Part shown: one piece after another, positions 1-8,363 of the stretch | Position numbering within the stretch: position 1 is the first letter of the stretch | Layout of the letters: each line of letters starts with the position of its first letter | Program-made: the position numbers and the translations under genes | The notes under the pieces: model-generated | The model's database searches: none | What the model was told of the DNA's origin: nothing | What the model saw: the letters and a program-made list of their open reading frames with translations, nothing else | Assembly: GCF_900232865.1 (NCBI RefSeq) | Contig: NZ_OCTS01000005.1 | Location: 1-64,000 of the forward strand | Origin: Corynebacterium dentalis | GTDB taxonomy: Bacteria > Actinomycetota > Actinomycetes > Mycobacteriales > Mycobacteriaceae | Reading direction: 5' to 3' | DNA length: 64,000 nucleotides

Positions 1-1963
1 TCCAGGTGGCCCACGCGGCGGTCGCGGCGGACGTCGCGGTGGCACCGCAGGTGCATTCGGCCGTCCAGGCGGCGCTCCACGTAAGGGACGCAAGTCAAAG
101 CGGCAGAAGCGCAACGAGTACGAGGCAATGCAGGCACCTTCTGTCGTCGGTGGCGTGAAGCTGCCTAACGGCAAGGGTTCCAAGATTCGTCTCGCACGCG
201 GTGCGTCCCTGTCCGATTTCGCGGACAAGATCGATGCCGATGCAGCTGCATTGGTGCAGGCATTGTTTAACCTCGGCGAGATGGTGACCGCTACCCAGTC
301 CGTGTCTGACGAAACCCTGCAGCTGTTGGGTGACGAGATGGACTACAAGGTTGAGGTTGTCTCTCCTGAGGACGAGGATCGCGAGCTCCTCGAGACCTTC
401 GACCTCCAGTTCGGTGAGGACGTCGGCGGCGAAGAGCAGCTGGCACAGCGTCCTCCAGTGGTGACCGTCATGGGTCACGTCGACCACGGTAAGACCCGCC
501 TTTTGGACTCTGTCCGCCAGGCGAACGTCGGTGGCGGCGAGGCCGGTGGCATCACCCAGCACATCGGCGCCTACCAGGTTCCAGTGGAGCTGGAAGGCGA
601 AGAGCGTCTGGTGACCTTCCTGGATACCCCAGGTCACGAGGCCTTCACGGCCATGCGTGCCCGCGGTGCGAAGTCCACGGACATCGCCATCCTCGTGGTC
701 GCAGCGGATGACGGCGTGATGCCACAGACCGTGGAGGCGATCAACCACGCTAAGGCCGCGGATATTCCGATCGTGGTCGCAGTGAACAAGATCGATAAGG
801 AAGGTGCTGCTCCGGACAAGATCCGTGGACAGCTCACCGAGTACGAACTCGTTCCTGAAGAGTACGGCGGTGACACGATGTTCGTGGACATCTCCGCGAA
901 GCAGGGCACCAACATCGATCAGTTGCTCGAGGCTGTGCTGTTGACTGCTGATGCATCGCTGGATCTGCGTGCGAACCCAGAGATGGACGCCCAGGGTGTG
1001 GCCATCGAAGCTCACTTGGACCGCGGTCGCGGACCAGTGGCTACGGTCATCATCCAGCGCGGTACGCTGCAAGTCGGCGATTCCATCGTGGTCGGCGATG
1101 CGCACGGTCGTGTGCGCCGCATGATTGACGAGCACGGTGAGGATGTCCAGGAAGCTGGCCCATCACGTCCCGTGCAGGTGCTTGGTCTGACTAGCGTCTC
1201 TGGCGCTGGCGATAGCCTGTTGGTTGTTGACGATGACCGCACCGCTCGTCAGATTGCGGATCAGCGTAATGCTCGTCGTCGTAACGCTATGCAGGCTCGT
1301 TCTCGCAAGCGCGTCTCCTTGGAAGATCTGGATGCGGTGCTGAAGGAAACCAGCACCTTGAACCTGATCCTCAAGGGCGATAACGCCGGTACGGTCGAAG
1401 CGCTCGAGGACGCTCTCCTCAAGATCGAGGTAGATGATGAGGTTGCACTGAACATCATCGATCGCGGCGTGGGCGCTGTGACGGAGACGAACGTGAACCT
1501 GGCTGCTGCTTCTGATGCAGTGATCATCGGCTTCAACGTTCGCGCCGAGGGTAAGGCAACTGAGGTTGCTAACTCTGAGGGCGTAGACATCCGCTACTAC
1601 TCCGTGATTTACCGCGCGATCGAAGAGATTGAGTCTGCTCTGAAGGGCATGCTCAAGCCAATCTACGAGGAGCGCGAGATCGGCAAGGCCGAGATCCGTG
1701 CGATCTTCAAGGCTTCTGCTGTGGGCCTGATTGCAGGTTGCATGGTGGAATCCGGCAAGGTCCGCCGCAACGCCCAGGTTCGCCTGGTGCGCGATGGCAA
1801 CGTGGTGGCAGAAAAGGCGAACATCGATTCCCTCCGTCGCGAGAAGGACGATGTCACCGAGGTTTCTGCGGGCTACGAGTGCGGTATGGTTCTGTCCTAC
1901 CCAGACATCCAGGTCGGCGACTTTGTCGAGGCCTACGAGCTGGTGGAAGTACCTCGCGACTAG
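1..1963 (+). CDS. infB: Translation initiation factor IF-2, 5' end cut off by the window
   Basis: IF-2 is the GTPase that brings fMet-tRNA to the 30S subunit and promotes subunit joining. The reading frame is open from base 2, so only the C-terminal 653 residues are present. The first residues are Gly/Arg-rich, typical of the linker before the conserved core in actinobacterial IF-2. The G domain begins near base 455 with GHVDHGKT (G1), followed by DTPGHEAF (G3) and NKID (G4). The remaining domains II, III and the fMet-tRNA-binding IV run to the end. A strong hairpin follows the stop, so this is probably the last gene of the nusA-infB operon. Identification is secure; the true start lies outside the window. 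Confidence 0.97.
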   Translation, partial: PGGPRGGRGGRRGGTAGAFGRPGGAPRKGRKSKRQKRNEYEAMQAPSVVGGVKLPNGKGSKIRLARGASLSDFADKIDADAAALVQALFNLGEMVTATQSVSDETLQLLGDEMDYKVEVVSPEDEDRELLETFDLQFGEDVGGEEQLAQRPPVVTVMGHVDHGKTRLLDSVRQANVGGGEAGGITQHIGAYQVPVELEGEERLVTFLDTPGHEAFTAMRARGAKSTDIAILVVAADDGVMPQTVEAINHAKAADIPIVVAVNKIDKEGAAPDKIRGQLTEYELVPEEYGGDTMFVDISAKQGTNIDQLLEAVLLTADASLDLRANPEMDAQGVAIEAHLDRGRGPVATVIIQRGTLQVGDSIVVGDAHGRVRRMIDEHGEDVQEAGPSRPVQVLGLTSVSGAGDSLLVVDDDRTARQIADQRNARRRNAMQARSRKRVSLEDLDAVLKETSTLNLILKGDNAGTVEALEDALLKIEVDDEVALNIIDRGVGAVTETNVNLAAASDAVIIGFNVRAEGKATEVANSEGVDIRYYSVIYRAIEEIESALKGMLKPIYEEREIGKAEIRAIFKASAVGLIAGCMVESGKVRRNAQVRLVRDGNVVAEKANIDSLRREKDDVTEVSAGYECGMVLSYPDIQVGDFVEAYELVEVPRD

Positions 1964-1996
1964 TCGCGTAATCTGGTGCAGCACGCACCGCGAGTG

Positions 1997-2075
1997 GAGC
2001 CCCGTCTCCGTGCCCCCGCTTCGGTGGGAGGCCGGCGCGGGGCTCGCTCTCATTTAGGTTTCTTTTTCTTTTTTC
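1997..2075 (+). terminator. Terminator after infB
   Basis: GAGCCCCG at 1997-2004 pairs with CGGGGCTC at 2038-2045, enclosing a second GC-rich hairpin. A pyrimidine tract rich in T runs through 2053-2077. This looks like an intrinsic terminator that separates infB from rbfA, although some read-through to rbfA is likely in an operon of this kind. The T-tract runs into a copy of the dispersed GACGCCAA motif. Confidence 0.6.
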
Positions 2076-2086
2076 CCGACGCCAAA
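2071..2086 (+). repeat. Dispersed motif T-run + C(C) + GACGCCAA (representative copy)
   Basis: This is one copy of a short motif seen throughout the window. Exact CGACGCCAA cores were read at 2077, 3907, 8894, 16016, 19313, 53812 and 60780 on the plus strand, and as TTGGCGTCG near 6039, 12254, 21866, 33030 and 63411 on the other. A run of T and one to three C usually precede the core. Near copies with one core change and a T-run lie at 24536-24552, 25723-25737, 32179-32195, 34545-34561 and 46571-46588. Copies occur between genes and inside genes on both strands. The function is unknown. Confidence 0.55.
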
Positions 2087-2123
2087 CTCTGGTCGGGCGA
2101 GTACTACTCAAGGAGTGTTGACG

Positions 2124-2570
2124 ATGGTCGATCACGCACGTGCTGCGCGGATGGCGAAGCGTATCCAGCAGATTGTTGCGACGTCTATTGAACGCGAAAT
2201 CAAGGATCCCCGGCTGGAGCTGGTGACTATTACGGATGCTCGTGTCACGGGTGACCTGCATGACGCGACGGTGTTTTACACGGTGCGTGGGCGCACGGTG
2301 GATGAGGAGCCGGACGTGAAGCTGGCCGAGGACGCGCTGGCTAAGGCAAAGGGTCAGTTGCGCAAGATCGTCGGAGATCAGCTGTCCGTGCGTTTCACGC
2401 CGACGCTGTCCTTCGCTGTCGATACTGTTCCGGAAGCTTCTGCGCACATGGAGGAGCTGTTGGAGAAGGCACGCGCTCAAGATGCGGCCATCCGCGAGCG
2501 TTCCGCTGGTGCGCAGCCGGCAGGCGAGGCGGATCCTTACCGCAAGGGTGAGGATTCCGAGGAGCAGTAG
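2124..2570 (+). CDS. rbfA: 30S ribosome-binding factor A
   Basis: RbfA is a small KH-fold protein that binds the 30S subunit and helps 16S rRNA 5'-end maturation and cold adaptation. The protein has 148 residues, beginning [18 protein letters not shown] and containing the family segment around '[20 protein letters not shown]'. The start at 2124 is preferred because AAGGAG at 2110-2115 lies 8 bases upstream; a GTG at 2115 overlaps that ribosome site and is unlikely. The C-terminal tail is acidic and Gly/Ala-rich. The position right after infB is the usual one. Its TAG stop overlaps the GTG start of the MATE gene by one base, so the two are translationally coupled. Confidence 0.95.
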   Translation: MVDHARAARMAKRIQQIVATSIEREIKDPRLELVTITDARVTGDLHDATVFYTVRGRTVDEEPDVKLAEDALAKAKGQLRKIVGDQLSVRFTPTLSFAVDTVPEASAHMEELLEKARAQDAAIRERSAGAQPAGEADPYRKGEDSEEQ

Positions 2571-3904
2571 TGCAGGCTGAGAACGCCACTGCGGGTGCGT
2601 CTGTAGACGCTTCGACCCGTCGCATTCTTGGCCTGGCGTGGCCCGCGCTAGTGGTGCTGGCGGCAACGCCGCTGTATTTGCTGCTGGACACGGCAGTGGT
2701 GGGCCGGCTGGGTGCACAGGACTTGGCGGCGTTGGCTGCTGGCGCAACGGTGCTGGGCACCGTGACTACGCAGCTGACGTTCTTGTCCTATGGCACTACG
2801 GCTCGCGCGGCGCGATTGTTTGGCGCGAACCGGCGCGCGGATGCGCTCTACGAGGGGTTGCAAGCCACGTGGGTAGCGGTATTCGTGGGCGCTGTTCTCG
2901 CGTCTGTGGTGTTTGTCGCTTCACCGCAGATCATGCTGTGGCTGGCTCATGATCAGCAGGTCGCGGACAAAGCGAGGGAATGGATGCACGTGACCTGCGC
3001 GTCCATCATTCCCGCTCTAGTGACCATGGCGGGCAATGGCTGGTTGCGCGGAATGTCCAACACTCGGCTGCCGTTGTACTTCACGTTGGCGGGTGTGATT
3101 CCCATGGCCGTGGCGGTGCCATGGGCGGTCAATCGCTTTGGCCTGGTGGGTTCCGCATATGCGAATGTGCTGGGTGAGTGGATCATCGCAGCGTGCTTTC
3201 TGGTCGTTCTAGGGCGTGCATGGGCACGTGAGGGCGATGATCGTTCGATTGCTCCGCGTTGGTCGGTGATCAAGCCGCAGTTGGTGATGGGCAAGGATCT
3301 GATCGCGCGTTCTCTATCTTTCCAAGTGGCGTTTCTGTCCGCTGCTGCGGTGGCGGGGCGCATGGGGCCGGCGAGCTTGGCAGCGCACCAGATTCTGCTG
3401 CAGCTGTGGAACTTCCTCACGCTTGTGTTAGATTCCATGGCGATCGCTGCCCAAGCTCTGGTGGGGGCGGCGCTGGGAGCCCGTTCGGCGCCTGTGGCCA
3501 GGGAAGTAGCGAACCGCGTGCTGCGGTTTTCGGTGCTGGTGGCCGGGCTACTCGCCGTGGTGTTGGCCGCGGGCTACCACGTTTTCCCACGGATATTTAC
3601 CCAAGACACATCTGTGCTGGACACGATGCAGGTCCCGTGGTGGCTGCTTATCGTGCTGGTGTTGTTGGGTGGAGTGGTGTTCGCCCTGGACGGTGTGCTC
3701 CTCGGCGCTGCCGACGTCTCCTTCTTGCGCAACGCGACCATCGCCTCGGTGGTGTTGGGTTTCATTCCCGTAGTCTGGTTGGCCTGGATCTTCAGTTGGG
3801 GCCTGACTGGCGTCTGGTGCGGCCTGTTGGCGTTCATCGCGTTGCGATTGCTCGCGGTCTGGTGGCGTTATCGCGGTGATGCGTGGTTGCGCCCTGCTTT
3901 GTAG
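2570..3904 (+). CDS. MATE family efflux transporter (DinF-like)
   Basis: This 444-residue protein is a polytopic membrane transporter of the MATE family, which exports cationic drugs and metabolites using an H+ or Na+ gradient. About 12 hydrophobic segments are visible, arranged as two similar halves. The N-terminal half begins with 'RILGLAWPALVVLAATPLYLLLDTAV' in two pieces, which resembles the DinF branch (the Asp of 'LLDTAVVGRLG' is conserved there). A DinF-like gene in this place, between rbfA and the pptH gene, is usual in corynebacteria and mycobacteria. Start is GTG overlapping the rbfA stop. The substrate cannot be told from sequence. Confidence 0.88.
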   Translation: MQAENATAGASVDASTRRILGLAWPALVVLAATPLYLLLDTAVVGRLGAQDLAALAAGATVLGTVTTQLTFLSYGTTARAARLFGANRRADALYEGLQATWVAVFVGAVLASVVFVASPQIMLWLAHDQQVADKAREWMHVTCASIIPALVTMAGNGWLRGMSNTRLPLYFTLAGVIPMAVAVPWAVNRFGLVGSAYANVLGEWIIAACFLVVLGRAWAREGDDRSIAPRWSVIKPQLVMGKDLIARSLSFQVAFLSAAAVAGRMGPASLAAHQILLQLWNFLTLVLDSMAIAAQALVGAALGARSAPVAREVANRVLRFSVLVAGLLAVVLAAGYHVFPRIFTQDTSVLDTMQVPWWLLIVLVLLGGVVFALDGVLLGAADVSFLRNATIASVVLGFIPVVWLAWIFSWGLTGVWCGLLAFIALRLLAVWWRYRGDAWLRPAL

Positions 3905-4016
3905 TTCGACGCCAAACGTCATAATGCAACAGCTCTATCTTTTGCCCCACAAACAACTACAATCACTTGAGTAACACCAGTCACAGTTACGTCCAGGAAG
4001 GTCAAGGAGATACGTC

Positions 4017-4889
4017 GTGCGATTGCTGCCCCGCGCTCACACGCGCGCCACTTCTTCCGGCCAGCCTGAAGTCCGTACCCTGTGGGCGGTCAGCGATCTG
4101 CACATCAACTCGCCCGGCAATAGGGAAGCGGTCGCGGAATTCGTGCGTCCCAACCATCCCGCAGATTGGCTCATCGTCGCAGGTGACGTGGCTGAGGATG
4201 CGGACACTGTCCTGGGAGCTCTACGCGGGCTAGCGGAGCGATTTGAGACGGTGATCTGGGTTCCCGGAAACCACGAGCTGTATTCCCGCGGGGACGATCC
4301 CCTCAAGGGGCGCAACAAGTACAAGTACTTGGTAGAGGGATGTCGAAAGATCGGCGTGCTCACCCCGGAAGACCCGTACGTTACTTTCGCGGGACACACG
4401 ATCGTGCCACTGTTCACGCTCTACGATCACTCCTGGCGTACCCCCGGAACTACACCCGAGGAAGCCATCGCCGCCGCAGAAGAGAGCTCCGTGGTGCTCA
4501 CGGATCACTACGCCATCGCACCCTTCGTGGACATCCCTGTGTGGTGCAGGGAGCGTCTCAGCTACACCGTCCGCCGCCTGTCCCACGTGGAAGGGCCCAC
4601 GATCTTGATCAACCACTGGCCTCTGGTGCGCGAGGCGATGGAAAAGGTTGTGCATCAGGAAATTGGGCTGTGGTCGGGGACTCGGCACACCCAAAGCTGG
4701 CCTCGAAGATACAAAGCGACCTGCGTGATCTATGGTCATTTACATATTCCGATAGATATTTGCGTCGAAGATGTAACGCACGCGGAGGTCTCCCTCGGTT
4801 ATCCGAGGGACAGAGAACGAACCTTGCCCCCGCGGCTTAACGCAGGGCGATGGCCATGCCCAGTACTCACAGAGGAGGTGACACGATGA
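4017..4889 (+). CDS. pptH: Metallophosphoesterase, likely phosphopantetheinyl hydrolase PptH
   Basis: This 290-residue protein has the calcineurin-like phosphoesterase motifs in order: SDLHI near residue 26, AGDVAED near 58, PGNHE near 82, an 'ILINHWP' histidine near 197 and YGHLHIP near 240. Together these make a two-metal active site. Its M. tuberculosis counterpart Rv2795c, in the same place beside pptT, removes 4'-phosphopantetheine from holo acyl carrier protein and so opposes PptT. Start is GTG with AAGGAG 9 bases upstream. It overlaps pptT by four bases (ATGA), so enzyme and antagonist are made from one coupled message. The hydrolase role is inferred from the conserved pair. Confidence 0.8.
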   Translation: MRLLPRAHTRATSSGQPEVRTLWAVSDLHINSPGNREAVAEFVRPNHPADWLIVAGDVAEDADTVLGALRGLAERFETVIWVPGNHELYSRGDDPLKGRNKYKYLVEGCRKIGVLTPEDPYVTFAGHTIVPLFTLYDHSWRTPGTTPEEAIAAAEESSVVLTDHYAIAPFVDIPVWCRERLSYTVRRLSHVEGPTILINHWPLVREAMEKVVHQEIGLWSGTRHTQSWPRRYKATCVIYGHLHIPIDICVEDVTHAEVSLGYPRDRERTLPPRLNAGRWPCPVLTEEVTR

Positions 4890-5611
4890 GAAGTGACATC
4901 CGCACCAGGACACTGTTCGGCGCGACCGCGACAGATTACGCTGGTCAGTCCGTTCCCGCCGTCATTCCCGAGCCGATGCTGCCCAAAGGCACCCGCTGTG
5001 TAGAGCTGCACACCTCATCCGTGAACCTCGACCATTTCTATGATCTTCATCCTGCTGAGCAAGACTTGGTCTCGCACGCCGTGGACCGGCGCAAGGCAGA
5101 CTTCGGCGATTCCCGCTGGTGCGCGCACCAAGCCATGGCGGATCTTGCAGAAGATGAACCCATCCTCCGCGGCGAGCGCGGAATGCCAGCATTTCCAGAA
5201 GGTGTGACCGGATCGCTCACGCACACCGAAGGCTACCGCGCCGCGTTGGTGGGTAGGACTTCTCGTTGGCGTTCTCTGGGAATCGACGCCGAGCCCGCGT
5301 CCGCCTTGCCGGAAGGCGTATTCAATGCGATTGCCCGCCCGGAGGAGCAGCGACGCTTGCGTCGACTCGCACGCCACGAAGGCATCGAACACCTAGACAA
5401 GGTGCTGTTCTCCGCGAAGGAAACCACCTACAAGACGTGGTTCCCGTTAGCTCGTCGCTTCTTGGACTTCGACGAAGCGGACATCGACATCCGGCCGGAT
5501 GGCACGTTCACTTCGTATCTGCTGGTGCGCCCCGTGCCCGTGCCCTTCATCGAGGGCTACTGGACCATCCGCAACGGCTTCGTAGTCACCGTCGCTGGCG
5601 TGCGCCGCTAG
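4886..5611 (+). CDS. pptT: 4'-phosphopantetheinyl transferase PptT
   Basis: PptT transfers the phosphopantetheine arm of CoA to acyl and peptidyl carrier domains, for example of fatty acid synthase I and the mycolate condensase Pks13. The 241-residue protein carries the Sfp/EntD-type motifs: LGIDAEP near residue 130, which supplies acidic Mg2+ ligands, and VLFSAKETTYKTW near 170. The ATG at 4886 is chosen because GAGGAGGTG lies directly upstream and because it gives the ATGA overlap with pptH. Longer in-frame starts upstream lie inside pptH and lack a ribosome site. Gene order pptH-pptT-truB matches Rv2795c-Rv2794c-Rv2793c. Confidence 0.92.
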   Translation: MRSDIRTRTLFGATATDYAGQSVPAVIPEPMLPKGTRCVELHTSSVNLDHFYDLHPAEQDLVSHAVDRRKADFGDSRWCAHQAMADLAEDEPILRGERGMPAFPEGVTGSLTHTEGYRAALVGRTSRWRSLGIDAEPASALPEGVFNAIARPEEQRRLRRLARHEGIEHLDKVLFSAKETTYKTWFPLARRFLDFDEADIDIRPDGTFTSYLLVRPVPVPFIEGYWTIRNGFVVTVAGVRR

Positions 5612-5623
5612 CGCGAACCCGCG

Positions 5624-6604
5624 CTACTCCATCCCGTCCGGACGGGCCACGAACACGCTCGCCGCACGCTTGCCCTTCTCTTTGAGCAAGGCAATCGCCT
5701 TACCATCCGGAGCCACCGCTGCGTGAACGTCAGTGAGCCCCACCGGCGCCAGCCACTTGCCCAGGGACAAGTCCTGCGCCTGCTCCTGAGTGATGTCCCG
5801 CACCGGGAAGCAGCGCGCCATGACCTCATCCAGGCTCAACGACAGCTGTGGTGCCTCCGCTAACTGCTCTAGAGTCACGCTCTCCGCAATGTCGAAAGGT
5901 CCGGCGGACGTCCGGCGCAGTGCCGTGAGATGGCCACCAACCCCCAGGGCATCGCCGACATCACGGGCGATAGAGCGAATGTAGGTGCCCGAGGAGCAAT
6001 GTACTGAGATCGTGGCTGACCAGTGCGGGGAGTCGGAGTTGGCGTCGGAAACAAGACAAACCTCACCCACCTCCAACGAATGTACGGTCACGGGGCGCTC
6101 GGGGAGCACCACGTCGTGACCCTCTCGAACCAGTTCGTGCGCCCTGCGGCCATTGATCTTGATGGAAGACACGGACGAGGGGCGCTGCATGATCTCGCCG
6201 ATCTGAGCCGCGAACGCATCGCGAATGTCTTGCTCAGTCAGCGCGTGCAGCGCCTCCGGCGACGCCTCCGCGAGCACCTCACCCTCGAAGTCATCCGAGA
6301 GCGTCGAAGCACCCAGGCGCACCGTGGCCTCATAGCGCTTATCGTGCGTGACCACGTGCGCTAAGAACTTTGTGCCCCGCTCTACGCCCACGACGAGAAC
6401 GCCCGTGGCCATCGGATCCAGCGTGCCGGAATGCCCCACGCGACGCGTGCCCATGATCCGGCGCATCTTGCCCACCACATCGTGACTGGTCATTCCCGCG
6501 GGTTTATCCACGATGACCACCCCGGAACGCTGCAGAATCGTGCCCTCGACGGGACGCGGGCGGTCAGTGGACTGCTGCTTTGGGGAGGGGTGGGAGTGAG
6601 TCAT
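5624..6604 (-). CDS. truB: tRNA pseudouridine(55) synthase
   Basis: TruB converts uridine 55 in the T-loop of tRNA to pseudouridine. The protein has 326 residues. The catalytic segment 'VGHSGTLDPMATGVLVVGVE' holds the essential Asp in GTLDP near residue 62, and 'KPAGMTSHDVV' precedes it. The RNA-contacting 'SSVSSIKINGRRAHELVREG' and a C-terminal region fill the rest. Transcription is toward pptT, so the two genes are convergent, 12 bases apart. A TACACT -10 box lies 6 bases before the start codon, so the message may begin at the ATG itself. Confidence 0.96.
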   Translation of the reverse strand: MTHSHPSPKQQSTDRPRPVEGTILQRSGVVIVDKPAGMTSHDVVGKMRRIMGTRRVGHSGTLDPMATGVLVVGVERGTKFLAHVVTHDKRYEATVRLGASTLSDDFEGEVLAEASPEALHALTEQDIRDAFAAQIGEIMQRPSSVSSIKINGRRAHELVREGHDVVLPERPVTVHSLEVGEVCLVSDANSDSPHWSATISVHCSSGTYIRSIARDVGDALGVGGHLTALRRTSAGPFDIAESVTLEQLAEAPQLSLSLDEVMARCFPVRDITQEQAQDLSLGKWLAPVGLTDVHAAVAPDGKAIALLKEKGKRAASVFVARPDGME

Positions 6605-6635
6605 GCAGACAGTGTATGACGTAGGCTAAAACACC
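6605..6635. promoter_or_regulatory. 31-base divergent promoter of truB and ribF
   Basis: Only 31 bases part the two start codons, yet each side shows its own -10 box: TACACT for truB (plus-strand positions 6611-6616, read on the minus strand) and TAGGCT for ribF (6622-6627). The boxes stand 6 and 8 bases from their start codons, which fits leaderless mRNAs. Each -35 region must then fall near or inside the 5' end of the opposite gene, so transcription of the two could interfere. No ribosome binding site is visible for either gene. Confidence 0.6.
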
Positions 6636-7628
6636 GTGAATATCTGGTACGGACTGGACAGAGTGCCGCAGGACTTGGGCGAACAGGGAACCGTGGTCAC
6701 CATCGGCGTGTTCGACGGTGTACACCGCGGACATCAGACTCTGGTGCGCGCGGCAGTAGACGAAGCACGACGCAGGTCAGTGCCGTCTGTCATGTTCACC
6801 TTCGACCCGCACCCCACCGTGGTGTTCCGCCCCCAAGCGGTGCCAGCCCTGCTGGCGACCGTGGAGGAGCGCGCCCGCTTAGCTACCGAGATCGGCATTG
6901 ATCACGTGGTGGTCATCGGGTTCACCAAGGAGATCGCCAGCTGGAGCCCCGCCGAGTACGTGGACAAGGTGCTGGTGGAGCTGCTGAATGCCAAGGCAGT
7001 GTTCGTGGGCGATAACTTCACCTTCGGGCACAAGGCAGCAGGCAAGCCGGAGGATTTGCAGCGGCTCGGCCAAGAGCGGGGGATCGATGTCCACGTCCTG
7101 GATTTGCTGCAGGACAGCGACCACACCGTCAGCTCCACCTACATCCGCCAGCAGCTGGAAGAGGGCAACATCGAGGCGGCTAACGAAGCGCTGGGTCGGC
7201 CGTTCTCTGTGTACGGCGAGGTTACTCACGGTGCCGGTCGTGGTGGACGCGCCCTCGGTTTCCCGACGGCAAACTTGTACTTCCCGGAAAAGTTCGCCTT
7301 GCCTGCTGATGGTGTCTATGCCGGTTATCTCACGGTGAAGTCCACGGATCAGGGAAATCCGGAACTCAAGGATGCTCAGCAGGTGGGCACCATGCCGGTG
7401 GGAGCCAAGCTGCCAGCGGCAATTTCTGTGGGAACCAATCCCACGTTTGGTCACGAGCCACGCAGCGTGGAGTCCTTCGTGCTGGATCACGAGGCAGACC
7501 TCTACGGCTTGGAAGTGTCCGTGGAGTTCCTGCACCGCCTGCGCGGGATGGAGACCTACAACTCGCTGGATGAGCTGATCACGGCCATCAACAAGGACGT
7601 CGCGGATACGCGTAGCGTCTTGGACTGA
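6636..7628 (+). CDS. ribF: Bifunctional riboflavin kinase / FAD synthetase
   Basis: RibF phosphorylates riboflavin to FMN and adenylates FMN to FAD. The 330-residue protein has an N-terminal nucleotidyltransferase domain with 'TIGVFDGVHRGHQTLV' near residue 21 and 'STYIRQQLEEGNIEAAN' near 168. The C-terminal kinase domain starts with 'GRGGRALGFPTANLYFP' near 200 and holds the PTAN motif. Start is GTG at 6636, directly after the TAGGCT promoter box and without a ribosome site. Gene order truB-ribF-rpsO is common in actinobacteria. Confidence 0.96.
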   Translation: MNIWYGLDRVPQDLGEQGTVVTIGVFDGVHRGHQTLVRAAVDEARRRSVPSVMFTFDPHPTVVFRPQAVPALLATVEERARLATEIGIDHVVVIGFTKEIASWSPAEYVDKVLVELLNAKAVFVGDNFTFGHKAAGKPEDLQRLGQERGIDVHVLDLLQDSDHTVSSTYIRQQLEEGNIEAANEALGRPFSVYGEVTHGAGRGGRALGFPTANLYFPEKFALPADGVYAGYLTVKSTDQGNPELKDAQQVGTMPVGAKLPAAISVGTNPTFGHEPRSVESFVLDHEADLYGLEVSVEFLHRLRGMETYNSLDELITAINKDVADTRSVLD

Positions 7629-7683
7629 TGATGGAGGCCTGGTGCCGGGGTACTAGCGCAAGAATTGGCCAGCGCTCCAGGTT

Positions 7684-7849
7684 TTGGTTGCCGCCGGTTG
7701 CCGGTGCTAGGGTAGTTCGGTCTACGACTGTGGTTCGCGGTAGTCGTGTGAACACGCCTTAATTGCTTTTCGAAGTACAGCCCTTCACTTGCGTGAAGGC
7801 ACAGGCATTGAATGCGCGGACTGAAACAACTATCTACTAGGAGAATCCC
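7684..7849 (+). promoter_or_regulatory. rpsO promoter and structured leader
   Basis: TTGGTT (7684-7689) and TAGGGT (7708-7713), 18 bases apart, form a plausible promoter. The leader of about 130 bases then holds two hairpins: one built on ACGACT and AGTCGT within about 7723-7748, and a perfect 7-base stem CCTTCAC-TTGC-GTGAAGG near 7783-7800. A ribosome site (AGGAGAA) follows before the ATG. S15 controls its own mRNA through leader structures in several bacterial groups, so an autoregulatory site is possible here, but this is inferred from position and folding potential only. Confidence 0.4.
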
Positions 7850-8119
7850 ATGGCTTTGACCAAGGATCAGAAGGCTGACACTCTCAAGGAGTTCGGCGTA
7901 CACGAGACCGATACCGGCTCCCCAGAGGCACAGATTGCTCTGATGACCGTGCGTATCCGTCAGTTGACCGAGCACCTGAAGTTCCACAAGCACGATCACC
8001 ACTCCCGCCGCGGCTTGCTGCTGCTGGTTGGTCGTCGTAAGCGTCTGCTGAAGTACCTGGCAGAAAACAACGTCGAGCGTTACCGTACTTTGATCGAGCG
8101 CCTCGGCCTGCGTCGCTAG
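7850..8119 (+). CDS. rpsO: 30S ribosomal protein S15
   Basis: S15 binds 16S rRNA helices 20-22 early in 30S assembly. The 89 residues match the family's usual length, with '[16 protein letters not shown]' near residue 16, '[19 protein letters not shown]' near 46 and the C-terminal 'RLGLRR'. AGGAG stands upstream of the ATG. The gene is followed by a strong hairpin and then by pnp, the usual neighbour. Confidence 0.98.
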   Translation: MALTKDQKADTLKEFGVHETDTGSPEAQIALMTVRIRQLTEHLKFHKHDHHSRRGLLLLVGRRKRLLKYLAENNVERYRTLIERLGLRR

Positions 8120-8157
8120 TCGAAGCACACTGCGCTGAAAAACACAGCGCACACCCT

Positions 8158-8203
8158 CCCGGTCACCGCCGTCCAAGACTATGGACATGGTGGCCGGGAT
8201 TTT
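8158..8203 (+). terminator. Terminator between rpsO and pnp
   Basis: CCCGGTCACC (8158-8167) pairs with GGTGGCCGGG (8189-8198) through ten pairs, one of them a G-U pair. An inner stem GTCCA/TGGAC extends it, and ATTTTGT follows. It is a good intrinsic terminator, so pnp likely also has a promoter of its own in the 8204-8330 stretch. Confidence 0.75.
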
Positions 8204-8363
8204 GTGTATGCAGAGTTCTGGTATTTCTTTGGTACTCTCGTGGCTGGACAAGTGAACAAAAGCTTGTAAGAAGAACAATTCCTCGTCGAACTACTGGCAC
8301 CGATGATCAGCTGTTTTGGTGGGGAGAAGCAAACGCAAAAGAAAGGCGATTGCAACTATCGCT

